From the NCBI RefSeq assembly GCF_003573695.1, contig NC_039362.1:6052088-6116087 (forward strand): 64,000 nucleotides of DNA, read 5' to 3'. Of the stretch, positions 10,399-21,902 are shown piece after piece. The notes below the pieces were generated by a model that saw only the letters and a list, made by a program, of their open reading frames with translations, did no database searches and had not been told where the DNA came from. A program made the position numbers and the translations under genes. Source of the DNA: Papaver somniferum (taxonomy: Eukaryota; Streptophyta; Magnoliopsida; Ranunculales; Papaveraceae). Numbering within the stretch: the first letter of the stretch is position 1; every line of letters begins with the position of its first letter.

Positions 10399-10600
10399 GC
10401 AGGCGAGAGCTAAATTCTTTCCATTTAAAAGGGTGTTTTTAATGGTCAAAATCCATTTGTTTCACAAAATTATCACACCTTTAATTAGTGTTGGAATGGG
10501 TGATGCAGGCGAGAGCTAAATTCTTTCCATTTAAAAGGGTGTTTTTAATGGTCAAAATCCATTTGTTTCACAAAATTATCACACCTTTAATTAGTGTTGA
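10399..10600. repeat. Tandem duplication, period 106 bp
   Basis: A block beginning GCAGGCGAGAGCTAAATTCT recurs exactly 106 bp later. The copies run to TTAGTGTTG and appear identical by eye over about 95 bp, so the duplication is recent. It sits about 140 bp upstream of the TATA box on the minus strand, in the promoter of the membrane-protein gene. Confidence 0.85.
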
Positions 10601-10819
10601 CAAAGAAGTATTTTTCCATCCGAGCTAACTGTTTTGAAAAAAACAGTCAGTTTTGGTCCTAAATACCCTTCCCCATTGTTGAGTTGTGGTGATGCAGTGG
10701 TGGTGGTGGCGGCGGCTATACCCAAGAAAGGAAGCAGTGAACCCTTATAGGGAATGTGATATAATGATCCTGAATGCGAGCTGAAATTCTGGTGCAATGT
10801 AACAATCCTGAATGCATAT

Positions 10820-10975
10820 GTCAGAAAACAACAGCAACATCAACAACAACTACAGCAGCAGCAGCAACAACAACAACAGCGGCAACAATTCATCAATAGA
10901 GTCGCAACAACAACATCAGCATCATCAGCAACCACTACCATCACCACCACCTTCAACATCCATCAGTAAAGTTAC
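10820..10975. repeat. Imperfect CAN trinucleotide microsatellite
   Basis: Runs of CAA, CAG, CAT and CAC triplets. The plus strand would read poly-Gln then Thr/Ser-rich peptide, but there is no surrounding ORF, so this is simple-sequence DNA. Confidence 0.85.
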
Positions 10976-11265
10976 ATGAACAACAGTAGCGATAAATAGG
11001 TAATTCCCCCAGTGACTTAACTCTGATTTGTGGGAATGATGTCAATAACTCTAAAACTAACGGTGCAGTGATCATTTTGAAAAGTGATTGTAACAGTGTG
11101 GTGGCTTTGTGACTCGGATTATGAAGCCGTGACTATTTTTATAAATACCCTATTTAAAATGTTTGCAATTAGTTTGAAATGTATAACGGGGACTAAAATT
11201 TATTGTGTGTATTCTTCATTTCAACACAAAATTGACATGGGACAGGCGTATAAAGCTGAATCTGG

Positions 11266-11352
11266 TGAGAGCTAATATTATCTCCTTAACCTCGACAATT
11301 CTACATGTGGCGAGAGGACTAACATTATCTGCTTAACCTCGACAATTCTATA
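11266..11352. repeat. Two diverged tandem units of about 46 bp
   Basis: GAGAGCTAATATTATCTCC and GAGAGGACTAACATTATCTG each lead into CTTAACCTCGACAATTCTA. Confidence 0.75.
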
Positions 11353-12122
11353 ACTAGCGCGACTGGGTCCCGTGAAATCCACCGCATCTCACAACAAAAA
11401 CAGTAGGATCCATACCCATCTCCTGCGAGCTCCAGTGGATCTCAGGAGTTGTGAGGTGGGGTGATACTCACGGTTTTCACCGCGGTCAACTTAGCATCAT
11501 TTGCTTACCCTTCTTTTTTTTCTTAATTGAAATCTTACTAAAACGGAAAAAAAAAAAAAAAACATAAAATGAAATGGTAAATTATAAAAAGATAAGATTT
11601 TTGTTAAAATTCTGTTAACTTGTATACCCGTATACAAGTTAATAGGTATACCTATCTTTTAATTACGTTGGAAATTTAAATTAGTTGGTTAATTAATAGG
11701 TAACCTAAATTTGAGGAAATGTTTCAATAGTCAAAATTATTTTCCACTAATAACCTTAGATTTTATTAATGGGAAAAATTAAAGTATATAGTATCACGAC
11801 CTTCTCTCCTCCGTACCGCACTCTTCTACCTTCCATTTTTATCTTCTTCTCTGTTTTTATTACAATGTAAACTCTTATCATACTATACAGAATAATTTGA
11901 ATATTTCATAGAAGCTTCAAAACTCCATAGATACTCACGATTTCATTTTTTCCCTTTTCCAAGATCAGTGTCTTTAATTAGTTTCCTGATCAATAGAGAT
12001 GATCTACAGTGAACATAATAAAGGTGAAAGAAGCAAAAGCAATTCGTTGGACCTAATAGAAGATGAAGAAAAGATGCAGTTAGTAACTCATTAACTTTTC
12101 TTAGAATTTTATCTATGATATA

Positions 12123-12534
12123 CTAGTAAGTCCACATGTGCGATGCACATGCTTGAATTAGATTTTTTTAACAACATCAAATATGATAATAGTGAAAAAA
12201 TAATTCTTAGAATAAAAATTTAATATCCTTGTTTATACTCGTTACATAGATAATTCAAAGAGCATACAAATTTTGTAAAAATCCGATGTGTATTTTTAAA
12301 GATATCTATGTTTTAAAAAATTTAATCTATTTTTAAAACAATAGCATTCTTATGAATATACAAACACTGATCCAATGTACATTTTCACCCTTGAATACAA
12401 ATGCATAATAGTAGTTAATATTTAAGGTCACATTAGTAATATCAGGATGACACCAAACTATTTTGGCTTTTTGTGACCAACCAAAAAGAAGGCTTCATTA
12501 AAAATTCCTTTTTTCTTTATATTAGTAATCTAGA
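12123..12534 (-). mobile_element. Small non-autonomous Helitron
   Basis: Read on the minus strand the element begins TCTAGATTACTAATATAAAG after a host A (12535). It ends in a GC-containing hairpin (GCATGTGCAT / ...CGCACATGT), a GGACTTA spacer and the terminal CTAG at 12126-12123, followed by host T. A TC start, a 3' hairpin roughly 10 nt before CTAG and insertion between A and T without duplication are the Helitron hallmarks. At 412 bp it holds no RepHel helicase and would depend on a relative. Confidence 0.6.
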
Positions 12535-12890
12535 TATATATCTACCGGTTTTGAACATAATTGATCCGAGTGGTTCTGGATTTGAAATTAGTTAAATAAT
12601 CATGGCTAAATTTATTTTGGTTGTTCAGGTTAATGTGGAATTCTAATTCTACAAAAACTAATTTGATTTTTCAGTTTTAGATTTCTAACTGTGACATGAG
12701 AAGAGAGGAAGAAATGGGATTAAAGAAAGGCATAAAAATCTCAACTAGAGATCTCAATTCTATACGCGTATTGATCTCATGCAGGGTCTACCAAAAAAAT
12801 AATACTAAAGAAAAGTTTGAGTTCAGGGGTATTTATGGAATAATACTGTATTAACTATAATTGATTTCATAAAGAGATATGATCCGTTGA
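12535..12890. other. Intergenic, nothing recognised
   Basis: AT-rich sequence between the Helitron and the long inverted repeat. No ORF or repeat seen. Confidence 0.5.
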
Positions 12891-13265
12891 CATGGTTATA
12901 ATGATATAATCTTGATATTTTAGTGTCATTTTCTCTACCAAACCAAACTCGCAATGAATTTGAAGCTAATATTTCGATGACGTGTTCTTCTTATAAGTTT
13001 GTACACTCCTACCAAAAATGAGAGCATTCCGAGATGTATAGGACCACCATTTACCATTTTGAATATCAACCGTCGAAGATTAACAGTTCAAATTAAAATT
13101 TGTGGATGATGAAGTTTCGTATTTCAGAATACTCTCATTTTTAGTAGGAATGTAGAGTTTTGTTTGAGAAACATGTCACCAAAATATTAGCTTTAAATTC
13201 ATTTCCAGTTGGGTTTTGTAGAAAAAATGATAACTATGTCAACAGATTATGTCATTATAGCCATG
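12891..13265. repeat. Long inverted repeat with two 139-bp arms
   Basis: The left arm 12891-13029 and right arm 13127-13265 are reverse complements with scattered mismatches; CATGGTTATAATGA pairs with TCATTATAGCCATG at the outer ends, and TACCAAAAATGAGAGCATTC pairs with GAATACTCTCATTTTTAGTA at the inner ends. The spacer is about 97 bp. It could be a fold-back transposon or a hairpin locus able to produce small RNAs. No target duplication is evident. Confidence 0.75.
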
Positions 13266-13363
13266 TAAATTTATATTTCCAAAACAAATTTTGGTATACA
13301 AGATAAAAAATCTTTTTTTTGTTAAAGGGAGAGCAAAATGAGATCTGAAGAGAACATAAGTCG

Positions 13364-13967
13364 TTATTAACTCGTTAACTAGGACCGAAATTCGTTATCT
13401 ATCTGACTCGGACGGAGCTACCCTTGTTAATTTTTGAAAAGTGGAAGGATTTAATCTAACCAAGCCGCACCCAATCGAACTGACTTCTCCTACTTTTTGT
13501 TCTTCTGAAACTTGAAAAACACCATGAGTCCATGACCATGAAACCTTAAAAACAAATTAATATGGAAAAATCCCAATAACCCACTAAACCTTATAACTTC
13601 CATAGATATTTCTTCTCCGCGAACAGACATATATTAACGTGATTCGTGAAACAGTGGTTTTCTGGTAGCCCATACGTACAAACCAAGTTTCAATGTCTGA
13701 CCATTGATGGGTTTTGATTCCCTACATTTAGTTTGCACATCAAAAGATTCCTTTATTCTCGAGCATTTTCCAATTGCTCAAAACGACTACTAAGGATTAA
13801 TGAGTCTGACTAATTTAATTTGATTGTTAACTTTAGGGTTTAAAACTTTGTATAGAAGATAAACGGAAAAGAAAGAAAGGGATTTTGAGCGTGTGAGAAA
13901 TATTGGGGTGTTTAAGTCCGAGTCAGAAAAATTAACAGTGTTGATCCTAGTTAACGAGTCAACAACG
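13364..13967. repeat. Inverted repeat with 52-bp arms
   Basis: The left arm 13364-13415 carries ACTCGTTAACTAGGA and CTGACTCGGAC. The right arm 13916-13967 carries the reverse complements GTCCGAGTCAG and TCCTAGTTAACGAGT. About 500 bp lies between them without a gene. Possibly a decayed inverted-repeat transposon. Confidence 0.55.
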
Positions 13968-16314
13968 ATTTTTACTCTCCTCGAATCTATTTTAAGACAA
14001 AACCAGACGTAACGAAGAAAATGCAAAATCTAACAAGTCTCAAAAGGAGAGTCAACTTCATTCTCGAGGGTTGTAAAAGAAAGAAAAGAAAAAACAGTCA
14101 TTCTTGGGGGTGTGGTTTCAATCCAACCGCAGACTCCCATACTCGTCAACGCTATTAGACTAGTCAAGAAACGATTTAGCCGTTAAAGACTCGATTAGTT
14201 TGACATGAATGTTAATTAATATAAATTACTCTAACAACGAGTTAGATATGAAACTAATATTTCTAGATAAATTTCGAAACGTTACGCAGACTAGCGCGTT
14301 ATTCGGACCCTGGGTGAAGAACGTTTATCATTTTGTTTTCAGAAGGGTAAAATAATAATTTCAGATTTTGTCTTATGGCTACACGTGTCAAAGGAATTGG
14401 GTGTGTCATCTTTTGTTCGACCTTATCTCAGATTCACGCGTTAGAGATATTCATTGTCTCTCATCTTTCTCTTTCTTCTTTTTCTTGTTTTCGTTTTTCT
14501 TCTTTGTTCATCACCTGGTTGAGATTCGAGAGAACAAATCGGTGTTTCTGCGTTCGGAAAAAGGTGGAAAGATCATAACGTGACTGTTGGTGTTGATATT
14601 GATGTCTATTGTTGTGAAGAGAAGAAGAATTGGTATCTAAGAAGAATCAGAAGAACCAAGTTAGGGTTTGTGGATTGATATTTGGAATCGTGTGGAATTA
14701 GTATGTTCATTAAATTGTTTGTAGATGAAGAATAATAGGGTTCTTGTCTAATTGTTGAGGTGAAGTATCTCTGAAGATGAATCTAAAGTTAGGGTTTTAT
14801 AAGGAGTTTGAAGAAGAACCAGAAGATGAAATTGATAATTTAGAAGATTGATCAGAGATGGGTTTTGATCAGGTAAGAGGTAGTAATGTTTACATGAGTT
14901 AATTTCGATTTCAGTCGAAGACGTTCTTCCCAAAATTAGTATTAGGGTTTTGTGGAATTGTTTAGAGAAGATGTAGAAGTTGAAATTGAAGGAGTCAAGG
15001 TTCTGAAGCTGAGTTCGATTGAAGCTCATGACTGAAGTTGTTAACAGAGTGAGGATTTGATTGTATTAATTAGAGGGTGTTGATTCAAGACTCAAAAGAA
15101 AAGGGTAAGTCGAGTTTAAGATTTCATAATTCATTATTTCTCAAGTTGTGTGTACTTGAGTTTAAGATTGAAGTTACTTAATTGGGTCTACCGTGTATGG
15201 TTTATTTTGCTCTCTTAATGAAATTGCTGAGATGAGTTAGATGTGGTGATGATGTTGATGTTACAGGAGAAGGAGAAGTAATGTTGATACATAGCTTTGA
15301 ATTGGTTGAAGTTATAAACGGATGATTAAGATATTGCAGGGGAGATGAATATTTAGGTGTTGAATACTCTAGGTAGTGGTTGGATGAAGTTGAATTAAAT
15401 GGTGTTGGTGAACTGTAGAAGTTAGTGGTATGATGAGATGCAGATTGTCTTAGTATTGAAATAAGTTGAATTGGATGGTGGCTCTGTGGTGTTGAGTATT
15501 TGTATTGTTGCTGGTATTGAAATGAATGCATGTATGGACATGGGAATGATTACAGGTGCAAGAGAATGTGTTTGGAGTTGGAGTTGGGTATGGTGGTTTA
15601 ATTAGAATCTCTGAGTTTGTATCTCAGCTGATGAAAAGGTGTGTTGGTTGGATGTTGAGCTGATATCGCAAAGATTGGAAGTTAGAAGTGTTGTTAGTAT
15701 GAAATGAAGATGGATTTATGTTGAGAGTTTTTACAGGAATGATTATCATGGGATGGTGGAGTCGATATTGCAGGTGGTGGTGGTTTGTTTAATACAGGGT
15801 CTTTGAGTTGTGTTACAGGGATAGTGTGGAAGAATTAGTTCTTAGTTCTGTAACTGTTGGTAATGATGGGATTGATTTGGTATTGGATGAAATGGATTGG
15901 TGGGTTGTTGTAACTTTAAGAAGAATTGCAGAATCCAGTTAAGCGAGAAGAGGAGTTGTAATTGGTGGAGTGGAATTAGCTTGAGGTAATTATTCTTCAT
16001 CAGTAATTTAGTAAAGTTATTTATTATCTATATCGAAGTCGTGTGTTTGTTAATGAAATTGTATGGATTGAGATGAAGATGGAGTTGTTGAATGTTGAAT
16101 TGAGTTACAATTGTAACTGATTGTGTTGGTTGAGTAGACCGTGTTGCAGTTACAAGGAACTGAAGTTGCAGTCTAGTCAAGGGAGCTGAAATGTATATGC
16201 AGTATTGCTGGTAGTTTTGAATGTGAAGTATTGTTATGGCCGAGGCCTTGGTGAAAGCCTGCATTTTGCAGAACTGATGTAGTTGTGGTGTTGTAGTTTA
16301 TAAATTGCATGGAT
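13968..16314. other. Gene-free, strand-asymmetric region
   Basis: No coding region is supported. From about 14580 to 16260 the plus strand is strongly enriched in G, T and A and poor in C (GAAGTTG, TGTTGG, GGTGG words). It follows a CT-rich leader-like stretch at 14448-14510. That arrangement (promoter, CT-rich leader, purine-rich transcript) could be the 5' part of the CACTA element whose end lies at 18273, or a non-coding transcript. Confidence 0.4.
14382..14387 (+). promoter_or_regulatory. G-box / ABRE-like CACGTG
   Basis: ACACGTGTC lies 60-120 bp before a CT-rich leader-like tract. A perfect G-box core is a known plant bZIP/bHLH site, but no downstream gene is recognised. Confidence 0.25.
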
Positions 16315-16425
16315 GAAGTCACTAAAAACTTATTAATGACTAGACTTTATTTCGTCTCTAACTGAAGTCACTAAAAACTTATTAATGACTAGACTTTATT
16401 TCGTCTCCAGCTGAAGTCACTAAAA
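16315..16425. repeat. Tandem 49-bp CACTA subterminal repeat
   Basis: GAAGTCACTAAAAACTTATT starts at 16315 and 16364, and a third partial copy starts at 16413, period 49. Each carries TTTATTTCGTCTC. CACTA transposases bind arrays of this kind. Confidence 0.8.
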
Positions 16426-16573
16426 TAAATATAGTGACAAACATATAGTTTCGTCACCATAAAATTAGTTAGTGATAAATTAGTTTGGTCAATATAAAAT
16501 CTTCTTTTGTAACAAAATTTATAGATTATCACCAAAAAGATTTTATGTTAATTTTTTAGCATCATCACAATAG

Positions 16574-18052
16574 ATTTAAATCATAGTTTAATTGGGCCCC
16601 CAAAAAACAATTAGGGTCCCTTACCAATTTATACGCACACCAAAATTCATAGGGGGGTTACAAAAATAAATGAAAGTACTATTTTACCCTTTCCCAAATA
16701 ATAAAAACTTCAAACCTAATAATCCTTAATCTAAAAGCCCCCAAATCAGAAAACCAAAACCTTCCCCTCCCCTTCCTCACCCGACTCCCATCTCTCTCGC
16801 CATTAACGACACCCGAAGAAAAAAAAAATTCTTCAATTGATTCCATCGTCGTAAACATCGATTCAAAATTAAAACCCCCTAATTTAATTCCTATTCGTCG
16901 TATCATTATCGTAATTCGAAATTAGGTTTCCAACCGAAAAATTGCAGTTACCGTTATAGGGTCGTCATATCGATAGGTTTATACCAACAACTTTACATCT
17001 GCATGTTTTTTTAATGACAAATCGTCAACCAGTAAAATATAGGAGATAACGACCCTAATTCTGGGTTTTATGATTTAATGGGTTAGAGTCGTTAATGTTT
17101 TATGGGACCATTGACGATCCTTCGATGAAGACATGTTTTTATACAATAACGACTCTCTATGACCAAAAAACCACCTCTCTATCCAAAAAATACGAAATGA
17201 TCGTCATCCTTTTACTTTAGGTCGACATAATTTTAATTTGTGGGTCGTTAGGGGTATTGTTATTGTGTTGGCGACCCTTTTAATGAGAACACTGCAAATC
17301 TTTCTTATTTGTTGCTCTTTGTGTATGAACTATTGAAGCAAGGAGGATAGGTATGGGAATGATGGTGGAAATGAGATTGAGGAGGAGGAGGAGGACTTCT
17401 CGGAAAATTGTAATGTCAGGTTAGAGTCGTTTGGGTTTATGCATAACCAAATGACGACTCTAAGGGGTATATTATACAGGTTAGTCGTCTATGCTACAAC
17501 CACTCTTCCTTGGGGTCGTTATGTTATAAAATAAAAGTTGACGATTTTTCATAACCTGGAAAAGTTGCAGGTTTGAGTCGTCAATACTATGGCCAATACA
17601 TAATGACTTTTAAGAGTCGTTTGGCTTTAGAACCCCGATATTAACGACTCTTTTACTGGGCGATTAACAATTAACTATGATTCGACCACTTTAAGCAACA
17701 TATAAACCATTAGAAGAATATGAAGTTTACCTAGTTATTTTGAGCAACACTTCCCCCACTTAAATCACTCATTTCTACAAACCCTAGTTTTCCCTTACTT
17801 TTGTTCTTCTCAACTCACAAAAACTCAAAAAAATAATATTTCAATTCTAATTCTTAAACCTGATTTTAATCTAACCTAAATAATTAATCTAATTAGTTAA
17901 CTATTAATACTAATCATACAAGGGGATTTTATCCATTTAAAAAAAATTGGGTTAAGGGGTGCCTTTGAATTAGGTTTTGGTAACCTTTTTTGTCTTATAG
18001 TGCAGTCTCCCTAACTGTTTTTTGGGGCCCCAATTAAACTAGGATTTAAATT
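16574..18052. mobile_element. Inverted-repeat element with GGGGCCCC in its TIR
   Basis: Arms at 16574-16616 and 18009-18052 are reverse complements of about 43 bp: ATTTAAATC, TAGTTTAATTGGG, a GGGCCCC core and CAAAAAACA. The interior has no ORF with recognisable similarity. It contains more than a dozen GTCGT or ACGAC words, many as GAGTCGTT or AACGACTC, between 16960 and 17660. Such dense short motifs suggest transposase-binding or regulatory repeats of a non-autonomous DNA transposon. The superfamily is not established; no target duplication was found. Confidence 0.5.
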
Positions 18053-18609
18053 GTGACAAACACATATAATCACAAAAAACTTATTAGCGACTAGACTTTA
18101 TTTCGTCTCTAACCGAAGTCACCAAAAGTTTATGAGTGACGAAATCCGAGTCTCGTCGCGGAAAACCTGACAACAGTGACAACAATTATTTTGGTCACCA
18201 TAACTAAGCTTTAGCAATGAAATATTCTTCGCCGCAAAAACTATCGTCACCAAAGCCATGTTTTTTTGTAGTGAGAGAAGTTCTGGGAATCGGGGGACCA
18301 ACTCAGGAATTTTTTCTTCTTCGTCTTCGAGAATTCAACGCTTATTTTAATTAATTCGGGTGATTTTTAGTTAAATTTTCTTCAATTCAATGATTATTGG
18401 TGATTAGGAGATGTGGATTGATAACTTCTAGTCTTAAATCAAATTCTCTTAATAGTACAATAAATTCAGATATGTCAAACTTTAAAAGTAATGAAGATTC
18501 AAAAAAAGTTCCATCGATTGAATTACCAGATGAACTTTTGGATGAAGGTTTTAATCCGTGGAAATTCATAAAGAAATTCTTGATATAGATAAGATGATCA
18601 GATGATGAT

Positions 18610-19747
18610 TGAAGCCTTACCTACTGCAGAAGAAATTCATAAAGCAATTCTTGATATAGATGAAGACAGTGCTCCTTGACCTGATGGTTTTTCAGGAACG
18701 TTTTACAGAAAATGTTGGGATATTATTAAGCAAGATTTTGTAGAAGCAATTTTAATGGAGAAAAGGATTTATTCCTAAGGGTCTTAATTCTAATTTTTTA
18801 GTTCTTATACCTAAGGTGCAAGGAGCAAAAAAATCCAGTCAATTCAGACCAATTGGCTTGAGTAATGTGAGCTTTAAAGTCTTTACTAAGATAATTACTT
18901 CAAGAATGAGAAGTGTGATATCAAAACTTATCTCTCCTCAGCAGGTGGCCTATGTTAAAGGAAGGAGCATTCATGGACAAAATCTTATGGCTTCAGAGCT
19001 TGTGAATGAAATGAAAATAAAAAGAAAGGGTGGGAATGTGGGGCTAACATTAGATATTTCCCAAGCCTATAACTCAGTAAATTAGTCATTTTTATTTCAA
19101 GTTCTTCAGCAATTTGGATTCTCTTCTACATGGTGTCAGTGGCTGCAAATTCTGTTTCAATCTGCAAGGGTCTCTGTGTTGGTGAATGGTGGTCCAAGAG
19201 GTTTTTTCTCCATGGGCAGAGGTCTAAAGCAAAGATATCCTTTGTCTCCTATTTTTTTCATTTAATGGAGGAGGTGCTGAGTAGGGGTATAACCAAGTTG
19301 GTGCAAGCAGGAAAAATGTAACCAATGGTATCCAGAAAAGGCATCCACCCAACTCACTTAATGTTTGCTGATGATGTCTTCATTTTCACTAATGGATCTA
19401 AAATAAGTGTAGATAGTTTTCTTAAGATTCTACATCAATATCAAGATAGTTCAAGACAAATTATCAATAGAGTCAAAAGTAAATTCTTTGCTGATGGTTG
19501 TTCACAAGAAAGAAAGTTGCATATTGCAAATATTTTACTCATGGATCATACAAAATTTCCTGACAAGTACTTAGGTGTTGTTATTATGCCTGGTAGAGTT
19601 ACAACTGCAACTTTGTGGTCAGTTGTTGAAATGATGCAAACTACATTAGCAACATGGAAGAGGAAGTTACTATCATTCCATGACAGATTGGTCTTAATTA
19701 AATCAGTTCTCTCCAGCTTTCCTATGTACTCAATGGAAAGTTTATAG
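18610..19747 (+). pseudogene. LINE reverse transcriptase domain (broken)
   Basis: 18616-18700 reads TAEEIHKAILDIDEDSAP and PDGFSGTFYRKCWDIIK, the plant LINE pre-RT motif. 18816-19085 has QFRPIGLSNVSFKVFTKII, SPQQVAYVKGRSIHGQNLM and LTLDISQAYNSVN followed by a stop where Trp is usual. 19330-19400 has THLMFADDVFIFTNGS, the FADD active site intact. The first catalytic Asp is also present (LDIS). The frame changes near 19100 and again near 19320. Confidence 0.85.
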
Positions 19748-21400
19748 ATGGCCTAAAACCATTATAAAAGTTTGTGAGAAAATTATGAAAAATTTCTTGT
19801 GGTCAGGTCACTATGAAGTAAGAAAATATGACATATTGTCTTGGCAGAAAGTGTGCAATCCCTTGAATGAATGAGGACTTGGTATAAGAAGGCTTGAAGT
19901 TGTGAATAAAGCATTATTAATGAAAATGATGTGGATAATACATACTTCAAATGATAAAGCGCCCAAATTCTTTGCAGCAAAATATAAAGATAAAAATAAT
20001 CAGTGGAGCAGCAAATGGAGATATTCTTCAGTTTGGAATGGACTTAAATGGGCTTGGAAACAATTGAAAAATGATATAAGGTGGAGCATTGGTAATGGTG
20101 AACAATTCTATGTTTGGTTTGACATATGGATTGGTGAACAACCCTTAATTGAAATTATTGGTTACACTGATTATGTTAAAGATCACTTAAAGATGACAGT
20201 TCAAGATTTAATCTGCAACCAAACTTGGAATGTCCCAAATGATATAATACGTCACTTAAATTCTCCCTTGCCAGCTTTTAGTAGATGATCTGATATGGTT
20301 GTGTGGAGTGGAGATATCAAAGGTAATTTCACTACTTCAGTTACAGTCAACAAAATCAGACACAAAGAAACATTACTTCAATAGCCTGCAAAAATCTGGA
20401 AACATTTTCTCCATCCTGGAATAGAAAGAAATGTATGGAAAATAAAACATAATGTTTATGTGGATGATATTAAAAAAGTCATGCGAGGATACTCAATGGT
20501 TTCAAGATGCTGCATATGCAAAGAATCTCAAGATAGCATGGAACGTCTTCTGTGGTTCTGCAAATTTAGCACCAATATCTGGCAATGGCTAGGTAATGTG
20601 TTTAACTTCAAACAACCTAATTCTTTTGATGATGTTTTCAATCTTTCCAAGCATAAAAGTTCTATAATCCAAGAAATATGGCTAACTGCAGCTTGCAGCA
20701 CAATTAGAGAACTTTGGTTTCAAAAAAACATGGCATTTTTTGATAACATTCTGCCTAATGAAAATCATTTCAAAAGTAGAATCTTGAATTTGGTTTATAA
20801 AGGAAGCTACAGGATGAAGGGTATAAAGTGGAATCAAAATTTTGATTCAAACATTCTGTCATTTTTCAATATAAGGAACAGAGGCACCAAATTCAATTCT
20901 ATTATAGAATGTAGATGGAATGCTCCAGCTGAAGGATATATTATGTTCTGTTGTAATGGTGTAGCTTTTGGTAATCAGGAAATGAAGGGTTTGGGATTAT
21001 TGTCAGAAATCATTTATGTCAAGTGCTATGAGCTAATTCAGGCGGTGTTGGTATAGCTATTAAATACATTGCAGATGTGATGGCTGTAAATTGGTCTCTG
21101 GAATGGGCAGTAAGAATGTCATGTAATAGAATCATCGTCTGCTCAGATTCTAAATCAGTGGTAGAAGATTTTACAAGATGAAATGTTCCTTGGTTTATTC
21201 ATGCAAGATGGGAGAAAGCCTGTCAACATATCACTGAAGTCAAGTACATTCATTGCCACAAAGAAATTAATTTTTCTGCAAATACTATGGCTAAGAAAGG
21301 TGCATCTCTTCATTTGGGGGAGGTGATTCAATATGATGGAAGGCCTACATATTTAATTCAAATAGAGATTCCTGACAGAAAATATTACAGAATTGGTTAG
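19748..21400 (+). pseudogene. LINE connector, zf-RVT and RNase H region (broken)
   Basis: 19750-20290 carries MKNFLWSG, GLGIRRLEVVNKALLMKMMW and FYVWFDIWIGEQPL, the conserved post-RT segment. 20460-20620 has CCICKESQDSMERLLWFC, the zf-RVT cysteine motif. 20900-21330 is the RNase H-like domain, with CRWNAPAEGYIMFCCNGVAF, IIVCSDSKSVVEDF and NTMAKKGASLHLGE. Stops at 20286, 20382 and 21055 break it. Confidence 0.8.
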
Positions 21401-21530
21401 CTTTCCTTGCTAGGTTGTTGTATTCTTAGTTTCTATCTTTTTGTTCTGGTTTTGGGCACCAGTTCTTTTTTGTATTAAAATTTTTGTTTTTCTTTTTAAT
21501 AAAAATTGTGACTCAGCAAAAAAAAAAGGT

Positions 21531-21902
21531 TTGCTTGGATTGTTGTCCGTGACACTTCTATATTTATATACATGTATATAAAATATGTAAGTTCTATAAG
21601 AAGTCATCTATATTGGATTTAGTTTTTCATTATAAATTTTAACTAACACAAGTCCATTGGATTATCTGCACCCAATCCGTTCATCCGAGCGTCCATTGGA
21701 TGCAAATCTGTTGGATGTGGACTGGATGCAGATGATAAATTTTAAATTCGCAGTCAATTGGATTGGATGCAGACGAGGTGAAAACCGGCCCATGCTCACC
21801 CCTACTTTTTCCTATGAAAAAAACCTAGAATGGGCTTAGGAAAACTATTGTTACTTCAGAAAAAGGGTCCTAATTTGTAATGGAAAAGGATTGAGTAATT
21901 TC
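21531..21902. other. Intergenic with repeated GGATGCAGAT words
   Basis: No gene. Between 21650 and 21780 the words CCATTGGAT, GGATGCA and GATTGGATG recur in both orientations, which may be a remnant of a small transposon. Confidence 0.35.

Larger units (their letters stand above)
10601..12122. other. Gene-free region with small repeats
   Basis: Apart from the CAN microsatellite and the 46-bp duplication listed separately, I see no gene. The sequence is AT-rich with an A-tract near 11547-11562. Confidence 0.5.
16315..18273. mobile_element. Right end of a CACTA element, interrupted
   Basis: The end at 18268-18273 is GTAGTG; on the minus strand this reads CACTACAAAAAAACATGG, the typical CACTA terminus. 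Subterminal GTGAC/GTCAC and TTTCGTC motifs fill 18056-18260 and 16315-16560. The 49-bp unit of the left block recurs in the same orientation at 18068-18127, so both blocks belong to one subterminal region split by the inverted-repeat element at 16574-18052. The left terminus of the CACTA was not found, so this is a truncated or very diverged copy. Confidence 0.6.
18600..21530 (+). mobile_element. 5'-truncated L1-type LINE
   Basis: Plus-strand LINE ORF2 remnant with, in order, RT, the connecting region, a Cys-rich zf-RVT segment and a C-terminal RNase H. It ends in TTAATAAAAATTG, CAGC and a run of ten A near 21519-21528. The endonuclease domain is missing. At least six stops and frame changes are spread through it. 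The 3' end is followed by unrelated sequence; a target duplication was not identified. Confidence 0.85.

Noticed and set aside
10129..10449. Overlapping plus and minus ORFs of 90-94 codons
   Set aside because: They cover the TATA box, leader and tandem duplication of the minus-strand gene and have no recognisable product.
14368..14583. Two plus-strand ORFs of 67-71 codons
   Set aside because: Their Phe/Ser-rich content comes from a CT-rich leader-like tract.
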